DNA of 64,000 nt from Embleya sp040605455 (GCF_040605455.1 NZ_JBEXCV010000028.1:1-64000), one strand, 5' to 3'; counted from the stretch's first letter, positions 8,986-19,317 are shown. Notes: generated by a model from the letters alone, not told the origin. Made by a program: numbers and translations.

Positions 8986-9111
8986 ATGTCCGACCCGCAG
9001 ACCCCACCCCAGCCGCAGGCCCCCGCGCCGGGCTGCAACTGCCCGTCCAGCTGTGGCTGTGGCTGTAAGTCCGGTTCCGCATGCAATTGCGGAGGCAGTT
9101 GCGGTCGCTGA
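8986..9111 (+). CDS. mtpA: Cysteine-rich metallothionein (MtpA-like)
   Basis: A 41-residue protein with eight cysteines at positions 17, 19, 23, 25, 27, 33, 35 and 39, mostly CxC and CxxxC spacings, in a Gly/Ser-rich background after a Pro/Gln-rich N-terminus. This is a metallothionein-type thiolate cluster for soft metals (zinc, copper, cadmium). GGAGG ends five bases before the ATG, and the third codon positions are strongly GC-rich, so the ORF is credible despite its size. It is transcribed away from phoR, and a hairpin follows the stop. A metallothionein gene called mtpA is known close to phoRP in Streptomyces coelicolor; the name is given by position and composition. Confidence 0.8.
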   Translation: MSDPQTPPQPQAPAPGCNCPSSCGCGCKSGSACNCGGSCGR

Positions 9112-9143
9112 ACCGGCGCTCGGGCCCACAAGCCCGGCGCGTG

Positions 9144-9182
9144 CGGGGCGCCCGACCCCTTCCGTGACAGGTGGGCGCCCCG
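9144..9182. terminator. Terminator between mtpA and gpmA
   Basis: A 10-bp perfect inverted repeat (9144-9153 with 9173-9182) with a 19-base loop sits between convergent genes, 33 bases after the metallothionein stop. Confidence 0.65.
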
Positions 9183-9218
9183 TACGGAGCCGATGGGATG
9201 TTCACCCGATGTTCGTGT

Positions 9219-9977
9219 CTACTTGCGGCCCTGGTTCTTGACCGCCTCGATCGCGGCCGCGGCGGCCTCGGGGTCGAGGTAGCGCCCGCCCGGGGTGAGC
9301 GGGCGCAGGTTCGCGTCCAGCTCGTACAGCAGTGGGATGCCGGTGGGGATGTTCAGGCCCGCGATGTCGGCGTCCGAGATCTTGTCCAGGTGCTTGACCA
9401 GGGCGCGCAGCGAGTTGCCGTGCGCGGCGACCAAAACGGTGTCGCCGGCGAGCAGGTCCGGCACGATCGCGTCGTACCAGTACGGGAGCATGCGCTCGAC
9501 GACATCCTTGAGGCACTCGGTGCGCGGCCGAATCTCCTCCGGCAACGACGCGTACCGGCGGTCGGCGAACTGCGAGTACTCGTCGTCGTCCGCGAGCGGC
9601 GGCGGCGGAGTGTCGTAGGAGCGACGCCAGAGCATGAACTGCTCCTCGCCGAACTCCTCAAGAGTCTGCTTCTTGTCCTTGCCCTGGAGGGCACCGTAGT
9701 GCCGCTCGTTGAGCCGCCACGAGCGACGCACCGGCAGCCAGTTCAGGTCGGCCACGTCCAGCGCGAGCTGGGCGGTGCGGATCGCGCGGCGCTGCAGGGA
9801 GGTGTGCAGAACGTCCGGCAGCACGCCCGCGTCGAGCAGCAGCTGCCCGCCGCGCGCGGCCTCCTTCTCACCCTTGTCGGTCAGGTCGACATCGACCCAG
9901 CCGGTGAAAAGTCCGGCTTCGTTCCACTTGCTTTCGCCATGCCGCAGAAGGATCAGTTTGTAGAGAGCATCAGCCAT
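9219..9977 (-). CDS. gpmA: 2,3-bisphosphoglycerate-dependent phosphoglycerate mutase
   Basis: Glycolytic enzyme that interconverts 3- and 2-phosphoglycerate through a phosphohistidine. The 252-residue protein has the catalytic LLRHGESKWN motif near the N-terminus (His about 12), NERHYGALQGKDK, and the second catalytic His in VAAHGNSLRAL. The start is ATG 9977 (MADALYKL); the open frame above it is not conserved. It is the last gene of a mshA, ybjN-like, gpmA series on the minus strand, the standard Streptomyces arrangement, with 67 bases between it and the YbjN gene. Confidence 0.95.
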   Translation of the reverse strand: MADALYKLILLRHGESKWNEAGLFTGWVDVDLTDKGEKEAARGGQLLLDAGVLPDVLHTSLQRRAIRTAQLALDVADLNWLPVRRSWRLNERHYGALQGKDKKQTLEEFGEEQFMLWRRSYDTPPPPLADDDEYSQFADRRYASLPEEIRPRTECLKDVVERMLPYWYDAIVPDLLAGDTVLVAAHGNSLRALVKHLDKISDADIAGLNIPTGIPLLYELDANLRPLTPGGRYLDPEAAAAAIEAVKNQGRK

Positions 9978-10044
9978 GCCCAGGAGCCTAATCGAGGCGA
10001 TCGGGCACCCGGGCACGACCTTTGTGCCGTGGTCGGGCGGTTCG

Positions 10045-10563
10045 CTATTCGCGGTTCTCCGGGGCCGCGAAGCGGGCGAAGGCTTCCAGGTTGCGCAGGG
10101 ACTCGCCGCGTTCGACGCGCCAGTCCCATTCGCGGCGGATCGAACCGGCGAAACCGATCTCCAGAAGGGTGTTGAAGCTGTCGTCGGCGGCTTGGAGCAC
10201 GACGCCCAGGATCCGGTCGACCTCGTCGACGCTGACTGCGGCCAGTGGCAGCCGGCCGTTCAGGTAGACGTCGCCGAGGTTGTCCACGGCGAAGGCCACG
10301 CCGTACATCCGCACGTTGCGCTCGAGGAGCCAGCGGTAGAAGGCGGCGTGGTTCTCGTCCGCGTGCCGGATCACGAACGCGCTCACCGCCAGGGTGTGTG
10401 CGCCCACCGTGAGCGAGAGCGCCGTCTTGAGCTTGCGTGTGCCCGGCAGCACCGCGACGAACGTGGTCGGCGCGGACTGCTCCCATTCGATGCCGGCGTC
10501 CTTCAGGGCCGCGCGGACGGTCTCCGCGGCCCGATCCTGTTCGGCTTCCACGACGTACCCCAT
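10045..10563 (-). CDS. YbjN domain-containing protein
   Basis: A 172-residue protein of the YbjN family, whose fold resembles type III secretion chaperones; the function in actinobacteria is unknown. The body shows the YbjN pattern: a beta-rich N-terminal half with TVGAHTLAVSAFVIRH, then FYRWLLERNVRMYGVAFAVD and LNGRLPLAAVSVDEVD. ATG 10563 is chosen; it is 20 bases downstream of the mshA stop, so the two are probably co-transcribed. The constant pairing with mshA and gpmA suggests a shared transcript rather than a known shared function. Confidence 0.82.
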   Translation of the reverse strand: MGYVVEAEQDRAAETVRAALKDAGIEWEQSAPTTFVAVLPGTRKLKTALSLTVGAHTLAVSAFVIRHADENHAAFYRWLLERNVRMYGVAFAVDNLGDVYLNGRLPLAAVSVDEVDRILGVVLQAADDSFNTLLEIGFAGSIRREWDWRVERGESLRNLEAFARFAAPENRE

Positions 10564-10582
10564 TCGTCTCGACGCCTCGACG

Positions 10583-11902
10583 CTACTGCCCGCCCACGAC
10601 CCGCCCACGCGGGGCCGCGCTGCGGGCCAGCGTGTCGGCGTAGACCTCGGCCATCGAGGCCGCCGCCGAGGACCACCCGAAGGCCGCCGCGTGCCGGACC
10701 GCGCCGTCCGAGTAGTCCTCGCGCAGTCGGGGGGCGCGGATCAGGTCGCGCAGGGCCAGGCCGTAGTCCACCGGGTTGTGGCCGCGGACCAGGGTGCCGG
10801 AGACGCCGTCGCGCACGGCGGTGGGCAGGCCGCCGACCGCCGCCGCGACCACGGGGGTCCCGCAGGCCTGGGCCTCGATGGCCACCAGGCCGAAGGATTC
10901 GTTGTAGGAGGGCACCACCGCGACGGTGGCCGCGCGGTACCAGTCCGCCAGCACGTCCTGCCGGACCGGCCGCTGGAACCGGACCACGTCGTGGATGCCC
11001 AGCGTCGCGGCCAGTTTGTGCAGGTGTTCCGGCGCCGCCATGCCGTTGCCGCTGGGCCCGCCGACCACCGCGACCACGAGCGAGTCGCGCAGCGCGGGGT
11101 CGGCCTGCAACAGGTGGGCGATCGCGTACAGCAGTACGTCGGGGGCCTTGAGCGGCTGGATGCGACCGGCGAACAGGATCACCGTGGCGTCCACCGGCAC
11201 CCCCAGCCGGCGGCGCGCGTCGGCCATGTCACCGGGGCGAAACGTCTCCAGGTCCACGCCCGGGTTGACCACCGCGACCTGCTCGGGGGCCGCGTCGTAG
11301 AGGTCGATCAGTTGATCGGCCTCCTCGATCGTGTTGGCAACCAGCCGGTCGGCCGCCTCGACCACCTGGGACTCGCCGATCACCCGGGCCCGGGGCTCGG
11401 GGGCGTCGCCGCCGGCCAGCGAGGCGTTCTTGACCTTGGCCATCGTGTGCATGGTGTGCACGAGCGGCACACCCCAGCGTTCCTTGGCCAGCCAGCCGAC
11501 CTGACCGGAGAGCCAGTAGTGCGAGTGCACGAGGTCGTAGTGCCCCGGGTCGCGCATCGCCTCGGTGCGCAGCACCCCGGAGGTGAACGCGCACAGCTGG
11601 GCCGGCAGGTCCTCCTTGGACAGGCCCTCGTACGGCCCGGCGGTGACGTGTCGGACCAGGACCCCCGGTGCCATCTCGACCACCGGCGGCAGGTCGCTGC
11701 CGGTGGCGCGGGTGAATATCTCCACCTCGATGCCGAGCGCGGCCAGCCGCTTGCTCAGTTCGACGATGTAGACGTTCATGCCACCGGCGTCGCCGGTGCC
11801 GGGTTGGTGCAGCGGGGAGGTGTGAACGCTCAGCGTCGCGATTCGACGAGGTGCCCCCCGGCGCGCTCCCAATGTGATCGCGCGCTGGACGTGGTGGCTC
11901 AC
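10583..11902 (-). CDS. mshA: D-inositol-3-phosphate glycosyltransferase MshA (mycothiol biosynthesis)
   Basis: First committed enzyme of mycothiol synthesis: it joins GlcNAc from UDP-GlcNAc to 1-L-inositol-1-phosphate. The 439-residue GT4 protein has the N-terminal HTSPLHQPGTGDAGGMNVY segment that makes the acceptor site, a central SHYWLSG motif, and in the C-terminal Rossmann domain the E-x7-E nucleotide-sugar motif (PSYNESFGLVAIEAQ). GTG 11900-11902 is chosen because GGGAGG lies eight bases upstream. Three tandem repeats (11942-11994) lie 40 to 92 bases above the start. mshD, the last gene of the pathway, is also in this window (33165). Confidence 0.95.
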   Translation of the reverse strand: MSHHVQRAITLGARRGAPRRIATLSVHTSPLHQPGTGDAGGMNVYIVELSKRLAALGIEVEIFTRATGSDLPPVVEMAPGVLVRHVTAGPYEGLSKEDLPAQLCAFTSGVLRTEAMRDPGHYDLVHSHYWLSGQVGWLAKERWGVPLVHTMHTMAKVKNASLAGGDAPEPRARVIGESQVVEAADRLVANTIEEADQLIDLYDAAPEQVAVVNPGVDLETFRPGDMADARRRLGVPVDATVILFAGRIQPLKAPDVLLYAIAHLLQADPALRDSLVVAVVGGPSGNGMAAPEHLHKLAATLGIHDVVRFQRPVRQDVLADWYRAATVAVVPSYNESFGLVAIEAQACGTPVVAAAVGGLPTAVRDGVSGTLVRGHNPVDYGLALRDLIRAPRLREDYSDGAVRHAAAFGWSSAAASMAEVYADTLARSAAPRGRVVGGQ

Positions 11903-11941
11903 TCGTTGACCTCCCAGGCCGGCCCCGTGTCGTGTTGTCCG

Positions 11942-11994
11942 GTGTACAGAGCTACCACGTGTACACAGAGCTACTAGTTGTACCGAGCTACTAC
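11942..11994 (-). repeat. Three tandem 17-19 bp repeats upstream of mshA
   Basis: Three imperfect copies of a unit reading GTGTACAcaGAGCTACyA on the plus strand lie head to tail: 11942-11958, 11959-11977 and 11978-11994. Each copy contains GTAC and GAGCTAC. Read on the mshA strand each gives TAGTAGCTC or TGGTAGCTC, close to a -10 hexamer, so they could be promoter elements or a regulator's binding array. No close match to the sigma-R consensus (GGAAT...GTT) was seen. Confidence 0.7.
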
Positions 11995-12130
11995 CGATCG
12001 TGGACCGCCCGTCCGTCATTGGCGGCCCAACTCAGGAACCAACCCATCGTGATGGAAGGGGATTCCCCCGGCGGAGTGTGATCCGGACCGCTCGCGGGGG
12101 CGGGTGGGGGTGTTCCCTTACCCTGCGAGC

Positions 12131-13015
12131 ATGGGTACGCGCGGCATGTCGGGATTCGACACCCCGGGAGCGGGCGGCCGAGCCGTGTCCCGGACGCGGC
12201 CCAGCGGGGTGATCACCCGGGGCACCACCAATGCGAACCGGCTGCGCCGGGTGGACCGGTGGTTGACCGGGGTACACGGGCGGCTGCTGCGCGGCGCGGC
12301 CGATCCGCTGGTGGTCGACGTGGGCTACGGCGCATCACCGGTGACCACGCTCGAGATGCTTCGCCGGCTGCGCACGGTGCGCAGCGACGTCGCGGTGGTC
12401 GGGTTCGAGATCGATCCGGAGCGGGTGGCCGCGGCGCTCCCCCATGCCCAGGACGGGCTGAGCTTCGCCCGCGGCGGCTTCGAGGTGCCGCTGCCGGCCG
12501 GCCGGTCGGCGACCGCGATCCGCGCGTTCAACGTGCTCCGGCAGTACGAGGAGGACGCGGTGCCGGCGGCCTGGGCCCGGATGTGTGCGCGGCTGGCCCC
12601 GGAGGGGGTGCTCGTGGAGGGCACGTGCGACGAGTTGGGCCGGCGGGCGGTGTGGCTGGGCATCGGGTCGGACGCGCGGCCGCGCACGGTCACCTTCGCC
12701 ACCCGGTTGTCCGGCTTCGGGCGCCCGTCCGAGTTGGCCGAGCGGCTGCCGAAGGCGTTGATCCACCGCAACGTGCCGGGCGAGCCGGTGCACGCGTTCC
12801 TGGCCGCGTTCGACCGGGCCTGGGATCTGCACGCGCCGCTGGCCGCGTTCGGCGCCCGACAGCGTTGGCTCGCGGCGACCGACACCCTGGCCCGGGACTG
12901 GCCGGTGTGCGATGGGCCGGCGCGTCGGCGACAGGGCGAGGTGACCGTGGCGTGGGCGGCGGTGGCTCCGCGCGGGGCCGAGATATCGACCCGCGCCATT
13001 GACGCATTCCGGTGA
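12131..13015 (+). CDS. Class I SAM-dependent methyltransferase-like protein
   Basis: A 294-residue protein with a Rossmann-type SAM-binding motif I (VVDVGYGASPVTT, near residue 59) and an acidic motif II (VVGFEIDPERV). The later motifs are loose, and the substrate cannot be read from sequence. The start is ATG 12131; ATG 12146 is possible. A TACCCT hexamer ends seven bases before the ATG, which suggests leaderless transcription. It is divergent from mshA, a position where Streptomyces also carry a protein of this kind. The C-terminal third (after about residue 185) has no motif I recognise. Confidence 0.7.
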   Translation: MGTRGMSGFDTPGAGGRAVSRTRPSGVITRGTTNANRLRRVDRWLTGVHGRLLRGAADPLVVDVGYGASPVTTLEMLRRLRTVRSDVAVVGFEIDPERVAAALPHAQDGLSFARGGFEVPLPAGRSATAIRAFNVLRQYEEDAVPAAWARMCARLAPEGVLVEGTCDELGRRAVWLGIGSDARPRTVTFATRLSGFGRPSELAERLPKALIHRNVPGEPVHAFLAAFDRAWDLHAPLAAFGARQRWLAATDTLARDWPVCDGPARRRQGEVTVAWAAVAPRGAEISTRAIDAFR

Positions 13016-13171
13016 CTCGTGTCCGATCCGGAACGGCGCATGAAATCTTGAGCACACCACGTTCACTTGATTGTGGTTCGGCTCGGCGTGTCGTCCGTGA
13101 ATAGCCTGATTCGTCCGTTCCGATAACCGGACGATCACGAATTCTCCTCTGCCCATCGTCGCCGGAACATG

Positions 13172-13200
13172 CAAGGATCCGACGCTGAGTCGGGTCCTTG
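13172..13200 (+). promoter_or_regulatory. Strong hairpin in the leader of the NlpC/P60 gene
   Basis: A 12-bp stem with one G-U pair (13172-13183 with 13189-13200) and a 5-base loop lies 105 bases before the start codon. No U-tract follows, so a simple terminator is less likely. NlpC/P60 genes in Streptomyces are often under a c-di-AMP (ydaO) riboswitch, but its conserved blocks are not recognisable here. Function unknown. Confidence 0.4.
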
Positions 13201-13305
13201 GGAACTGCCTTCCCGAGAACACCGGTTCCGGTTCGAGTCGACGTCGTCGGATGGAATCGGCCCGATACGTCGCAGGCGAGCATCGAGTTCCGAAAGGGCG
13301 AAAGC

Positions 13306-14652
13306 ATGGTGAAACTCGGGGGCCGAATCGGCCTGCGAACCCGGGCTGTGACCAGCTGCGGCGCGGCGCTGTTGTGCGCGGCCCTGTTCGGCGGGAACGC
13401 GTGGGCGGACCCGGGTGTTCCGCCCGTACCGCCGGCCAATACCGCGATCACGTCCGTGCAGGATCTGCTGGCCGCCCAGGCCCGGGTACAGGAGTTGTAC
13501 CGCCAGGCCGAGCAGGCCACCGAGCGCTACAACGCCACCACCGAACAGCTCGCTCGCACGCAGGTCAAGGCCAACGACGTCAACGCGGGCGTCGTGTGGG
13601 CCCGGCAGAACGTCGAGAAGGCCAAGGACGACCTCGGCCGGCTGGCCCGGTTGCAGTACACCACCCGCGGGATGGACCCGCTGCTCACCCTGATGTTGTC
13701 CTCGAACCCGCAGGGCTTCCTGCGCGACGCGCCGGCGTACGAGCACATCTCGCAGACGCAACTGGACACCATCACGCGGGCCAAACAGGCCGAACTCCAG
13801 CTCACCGCGATGCAAAAGAGCGCGGACACCCAGCTCGCCGAGAGCCGTCGGCTCGAGCAGGAGGCCGCCTCCAGCCGGGCCGACATCCAGACCCGGATCG
13901 CCGAGGCCGAGAAGATACTGGCGGGCCTGACGCCCGAGCAGCTCACCGAACTGGCCCGGATGGAGGCGCTGTCCGCGGAGGCCGGCCAGGCCCAGCTGAA
14001 CACCCTGATCGGCAAGCCGGACCAACAGACCACCGCCAAGGCCGCGTTGGCCATCGCATTCGCGATCGACAAGATCGGCAAGCCCTACATCTGGGGCGGC
14101 GTGGGACCCGTGGGCTACGACTGCTCCGGTCTGACGTCGAAGGCATGGGCGTTCGCGGGGGTGCCGATCCGCCGCACCTCTCAAGAGCAGTGGGCGTCGC
14201 TGCCGCGCGTGCCGGTCGCCGACATGCGCCCGGGCGACCTGATCGTCTACTACTCCGACGCCAGCCACATCGGCATGTACCTGGGCAACGGCAAGATCGT
14301 GCACGCGCCGCGACCGGGCCGCACGATCACCGTGGCCAACGCCGGCTCGATGCCGATCCTCGGCGTGGTGCGTCCCGACGCGGGCGCGGGCACGGTGAAC
14401 GCCCCGGCGATCCCCAACGTCCCGGCCCCGCCGCCGGCCAAGCCGCCGGCCAAGCCGCCGGTGACGACACCTCCGGTCACGCCGCCGGTGACCACTCCGC
14501 CGGTCACGACGCCGCCGACCACCGAGACGCCCACGACGCCGCCGCCGAGTTCGAAGCCGCCCACCTCGACGCCGCCGTCGACCGGCACTCCGAGCAGCTC
14601 GAAATCGGGCTCCCCGTCGGGCAGTGCCAAGGCCTCCGCGACCGGCACCTGA
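13306..14652 (+). CDS. Secreted NlpC/P60 peptidoglycan endopeptidase with coiled coil
   Basis: A 448-residue secreted hydrolase of the RipA/Swl type, expected to cut the D-Glu to meso-DAP bond in peptide stems. A signal peptide (1-33, ending AWA) precedes a long coiled coil (about 45-230) like those that hold such enzymes inactive. The NlpC/P60 domain (about 245-365) carries the catalytic Cys273 (GYDCSG), His321 (SHIGMYLG) and His333 (IVHAPRPG). The last 75 residues are Pro/Thr/Ser-rich repeats of PPVTTPP type, probably wall-spanning. ATG 13306 is chosen to begin the signal peptide; GAAAGG lies upstream. A perfect terminator follows the stop. Confidence 0.92.
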   Translation: MVKLGGRIGLRTRAVTSCGAALLCAALFGGNAWADPGVPPVPPANTAITSVQDLLAAQARVQELYRQAEQATERYNATTEQLARTQVKANDVNAGVVWARQNVEKAKDDLGRLARLQYTTRGMDPLLTLMLSSNPQGFLRDAPAYEHISQTQLDTITRAKQAELQLTAMQKSADTQLAESRRLEQEAASSRADIQTRIAEAEKILAGLTPEQLTELARMEALSAEAGQAQLNTLIGKPDQQTTAKAALAIAFAIDKIGKPYIWGGVGPVGYDCSGLTSKAWAFAGVPIRRTSQEQWASLPRVPVADMRPGDLIVYYSDASHIGMYLGNGKIVHAPRPGRTITVANAGSMPILGVVRPDAGAGTVNAPAIPNVPAPPPAKPPAKPPVTTPPVTPPVTTPPVTTPPTTETPTTPPPSSKPPTSTPPSTGTPSSSKSGSPSGSAKASATGT

Positions 14653-14661
14653 CGAGATCCC

Positions 14662-14707
14662 GACATGCGGGTGGGCCGGATCTTCGGGTCCGGCCCACCC
14701 GCATGTC
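14662..14707. terminator. Bidirectional terminator
   Basis: A perfect 19-bp inverted repeat (14662-14680 with 14689-14707) with an 8-base loop containing UUCG starts 10 bases after the NlpC/P60 stop and ends 7 bases before the convergent macrodomain gene stop. Confidence 0.9.
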
Positions 14708-14713
14708 CGGGGC

Positions 14714-15229
14714 CTACAGCGCCGCGACCGCCTGCTCGAACGCGACGTACGCACGCGCCTCGAACAGCACGAAGCGCGCCTGTGTCACCCCCGACGGCGT
14801 CGCCTGCACGGTCTCGACCGCGATCCGCGCCGCATCCTCCAGCGGCCAGCCGTAGGCACCCGCGGAGATCGCCGGGAACGCCACCGAGGTCGCGCCGAGG
14901 CCGTCCGCCACCCGCAGCGCCTCGCGATAGCAGGACACCAACAGCGCGGACCGGTCCTCGGTGTGGCTGTACACCGGACCCACCGTGTGCACGACCCACC
15001 GCGCCGGGAGTCGACCCGCGGTGGTGGCCACCGCCGCGCCCGTCTTCAGACCGCGCCCCAGCTTCGCCGCACGCAGCGCCCGACACTCGGCCAGGATCTC
15101 CGGGCCGCCCTTGCGGTGGATCGCGCCGTCGACCCCGCCGCCACCCATCAGGGACGAGTTCGCCGCGTTCACGATCGCATCCACGTCCTGCTCGGTGATG
15201 TCGCCGCGAACCAGCGTTATCCGTGTCAT
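14714..15229 (-). CDS. Macrodomain protein (O-acetyl-ADP-ribose deacetylase type, YmdB-like)
   Basis: A 171-residue single macrodomain. The ADP-ribose site is clear: VRGDITEQDVDAIVNAANSS at the N-terminus, GGGGVDGAIHRKGG, and VVHTVGPVY. Such proteins remove ADP-ribose from proteins or hydrolyse O-acetyl-ADP-ribose. ATG 15229 is preferred over ATG 15235 because an AGG ribosome binding site is then at a normal distance. It is divergent from a MarR regulator with only 61 bases between the starts, so that regulator may control it. Confidence 0.92.
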   Translation of the reverse strand: MTRITLVRGDITEQDVDAIVNAANSSLMGGGGVDGAIHRKGGPEILAECRALRAAKLGRGLKTGAAVATTAGRLPARWVVHTVGPVYSHTEDRSALLVSCYREALRVADGLGATSVAFPAISAGAYGWPLEDAARIAVETVQATPSGVTQARFVLFEARAYVAFEQAVAAL

Positions 15230-15290
15230 GGGCATCAGCCTGCCGGCCCGGACGTGGCGCTCCCACTCCATTAGCCGGCACAGTGGCCGG

Positions 15291-15755
15291 ATGTCCGTGG
15301 CCCGAGGAGAAGGGGACCTACCCGCGGAACTGCTCGATCGTGTGGACGCACTGTGCGAGTGGATGGCCGCGGTACACACCCACGCACACGGCGATCTGGG
15401 CGGACGGGTATCGCCGTCCCAATTGCGGGCCCTGCTCGTGGTCGCCGACCACGACGGCATCAACCTGAACATGTTGGCCGCCCGACTGCGGGCCATGCCG
15501 TCCTCGGCGAGCCGTTTGTGCGATCGCTTGGAGGGTGCCGGCCTGCTGGCGCGCGAGCTGAGCGCGACCGACCGCCGAGAGGTGGTGCTGCGGCTGGCGC
15601 CCGACGGGGTCGGGTTCGTGGAGGAGCTTCGATCGGCGCGACGACAGGCCCTGGCCAAAGTTTTGATTCACCTGGAGGCGGACGACTTGGACTCGCTCGT
15701 GCGGTCCCTCGCGGTGCTGCGCGACGCGGCGCATCGGGCCGGCGGCCGGGACTGA
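15291..15755 (+). CDS. MarR-family transcriptional regulator
   Basis: A 154-residue winged-helix regulator. The body follows the MarR pattern: SQLRALLVVADHDGINLNMLAARL (helix-turn-helix entry), SSASRLCDRLEGAGLLAR (recognition helix) and a wing with SATDRREVVLRLAPDG. It probably binds as a dimer to the short region shared with the divergent macrodomain gene; no convincing perfect palindrome was found there, only a loose CCGGCACAGTGGCC. The start is ATG 15291. Its ligand is unknown. Confidence 0.85.
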   Translation: MSVARGEGDLPAELLDRVDALCEWMAAVHTHAHGDLGGRVSPSQLRALLVVADHDGINLNMLAARLRAMPSSASRLCDRLEGAGLLARELSATDRREVVLRLAPDGVGFVEELRSARRQALAKVLIHLEADDLDSLVRSLAVLRDAAHRAGGRD

Positions 15756-15872
15756 GTCGGGCTCGGGCCGCGCCACGTACGGTTACCCGCTCACACCCGG
15801 CCGCGCTATCGTCCTTTTCGATTGCCGAACGACAACGATTCGTGCGGCGACATCAATCCCGGAGGTGGTGGC

Positions 15873-17191
15873 GTGCGCCCCGCGTACGGCGGCGACGGCA
15901 ACGCGGTCGAACGGACCGGCTACCGCGCGGTACCGATGCCGGCCACCGCGGCATCGGACCCGGCCGCCGCGCATCCGCTGCGCGTCCTGCTCATCGAGGA
16001 CGACGCGGGGGACGCCTTCCTGGTCGAGGAACTGCTCGCCGACTCGCCGGATCCGATGGAGATCGTCTGGGCCCGGTCGATGGGCGAGGCCATGGTCAAG
16101 CTCGGCGAGGACATCGGCTGTGTCCTGCTGGACCTGGGGCTGCCCGACGCCGAGGGGCTCAACGGGCTGCATCGGCTGCTGCTGTTCGCGCCGCGGACCG
16201 CGGTGATCGTGCTCACCGGCCTGTCCGACGCCCACCGCGGCTCGGCCGCGGTGGCCGCCGGCGCCCAGGACTATCTGGTCAAGCAGGAGATCGACGGTTC
16301 GTTGTTGTCCCGGGCGATCCGCTACGCCCTGGAGCGCAAGCGGGCCGATGAGTCGCAGCGCCGGCTGGTCGAGTCCGAGCTGCGCGCGCAGGAGAACGCA
16401 CGCCTGGAGCGCGGGCTGCTGCCCGCCCCGATCCTGCGCGACCCGTCGCTGGACTTCCGGGCGCGCTACCGACCCGGGCGACAGCGCGCGCTGCTCGGCG
16501 GGGACCTGTACGACGCGGTACAGACCGCCGACGGGCGGGTGCACGTGATGATCGGCGACGTCTGCGGCCACGGCCCGGACGAGGCCGCGCTCGGAGTGAA
16601 CCTGCGGATCGCCTGGCGCTCACTGATCTTCGCCGGCCTCACCGGCGGCGAGTTGCTCACCACGCTGGAGCGGATCTTCGAGCACGAACGGCGCTCGGAC
16701 GAGATGTTCGCCACGTTGTGCATGACCATCATCGAGCCCGATCGGCGGCGCGGCCGGGTCTACCTCGCGGGCCATCCCGCCCCGCTCCTGCTCACCCCCA
16801 ACGGCATCGCGCCGCTGTCCGAGAGCGCCACCGGCCCGGCGCTGGGCCTGTTCCCGGACGGCCGGTGGAGCCACGAGTCGATGGAGCTGGGCACGGACTG
16901 GTCGCTGCTGCTGTACACCGACGGGCTGATCGAGGGCCGGATCGGCCCGGGCCCGGAGCGACTGGGCACCGACGGCCTGTTGCCGCTGATCGGCCGGCTG
17001 CTGGCGGACGGGCGTTCCGGCTACGACCTGATCGATTCGGCGGTCGCAGCGGTGGAAGACCTGCACGGGGGCAGTCTCAACGACGACGTGGCGGTATTGC
17101 TGCTGCGGCACGACCCGGATCGCCCGCTGTACGGCGTGCAGGGCGGACATCCGGTGCTGCCGGGCCAGACGACGGGCGAGGACGGTACGGC

Positions 17192-17195
<4 letters not shown>
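15873..17195 (+). CDS. Response-regulator receiver fused to SpoIIE/PP2C-type serine phosphatase
   Basis: A 440-residue two-domain protein. The receiver (about 35-155) has the acidic cluster LLIEDDAGD, the phosphorylatable Asp in CVLLDLGLPD and the switch Lys in YLVKQE. A helical linker (165-195) leads to a SpoIIE/PP2C phosphatase domain (about 205-420) with the metal-binding GGDLYD, GDVCGHGPDEA and LNDDVAVL motifs. Proteins of this design dephosphorylate anti-sigma-antagonist proteins under kinase control. GTG 15873 is chosen because GGAGG lies seven bases upstream. Its stop overlaps the next start (GTGA), so it is coupled to the kinase gene. Confidence 0.9.
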
Positions 17196-18858
<1,663 letters not shown>

Positions 18859-18862
<4 letters not shown>

Positions 18863-19302
18863 CCCATCCCGTCGCGGGAGCCATCGAGGTCCTGTTGGTC
18901 GAGGACGACCCGGGCGATGTACTGATGACACGCGAGGCGTTCGAGGACAACAAGGTGCGCAACTCGCTGCATGTGGTCAGCGACGGCGTCGAGGCGGTGG
19001 CATTCCTGCGGCGCGAGGGCGAGTACGTCGACGCGCCGCGCCCCGACCTGATCCTGTTGGACCTCAACCTGCCGCGCAAGGACGGGCGGGAGGTGCTGGA
19101 GGAGATCAAGGCGGACGAGGACCTGCGCCGGATCCCGGTGGTGGTGCTGACCACGTCCGAGGCCGAGGAGGACGTGCTGCGCAGCTACCACCTGCACGCG
19201 AACGCCTATGTCACCAAGCCGGTGGACTTCGAGCAGTTCATCCACGTGGTGCGGCACATCGACGAGTTCTTCGTCTCGGTGGTCAAGCTGCCCACGCGCT
19301 GA
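18859..19302 (+). CDS. Single-domain response regulator (Rcp1/CheY-like)
   Basis: A 147-residue stand-alone receiver of the Rcp1 type, the partner normally found beside phytochrome-type kinases. It has LLVEDDPGDVLMT, the phosphorylatable Asp in LILLDLNLPRKDG, the Thr in VVLTTSEAEED and the Lys in YVTKPVDF. There is no output domain, so it may work as a phosphate sink or as a phosphotransfer step to the receiver-phosphatase two genes upstream. Its ATG overlaps the kinase stop (ATGA). Only 15 bases separate it from the convergent DUF2516 gene. Confidence 0.92.
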
Positions 19303-19317
19303 GTGCGGCGGGGCGGT

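Noticed and set aside
11903..12060. Sigma-R promoter for mshA
   Set aside because: No GGAAT followed by GTT at 18-19 bases was found on the mshA strand.
13016..13305. ydaO-type c-di-AMP riboswitch upstream of the NlpC/P60 gene
   Set aside because: The conserved blocks of that riboswitch are not present; only an isolated hairpin is seen.
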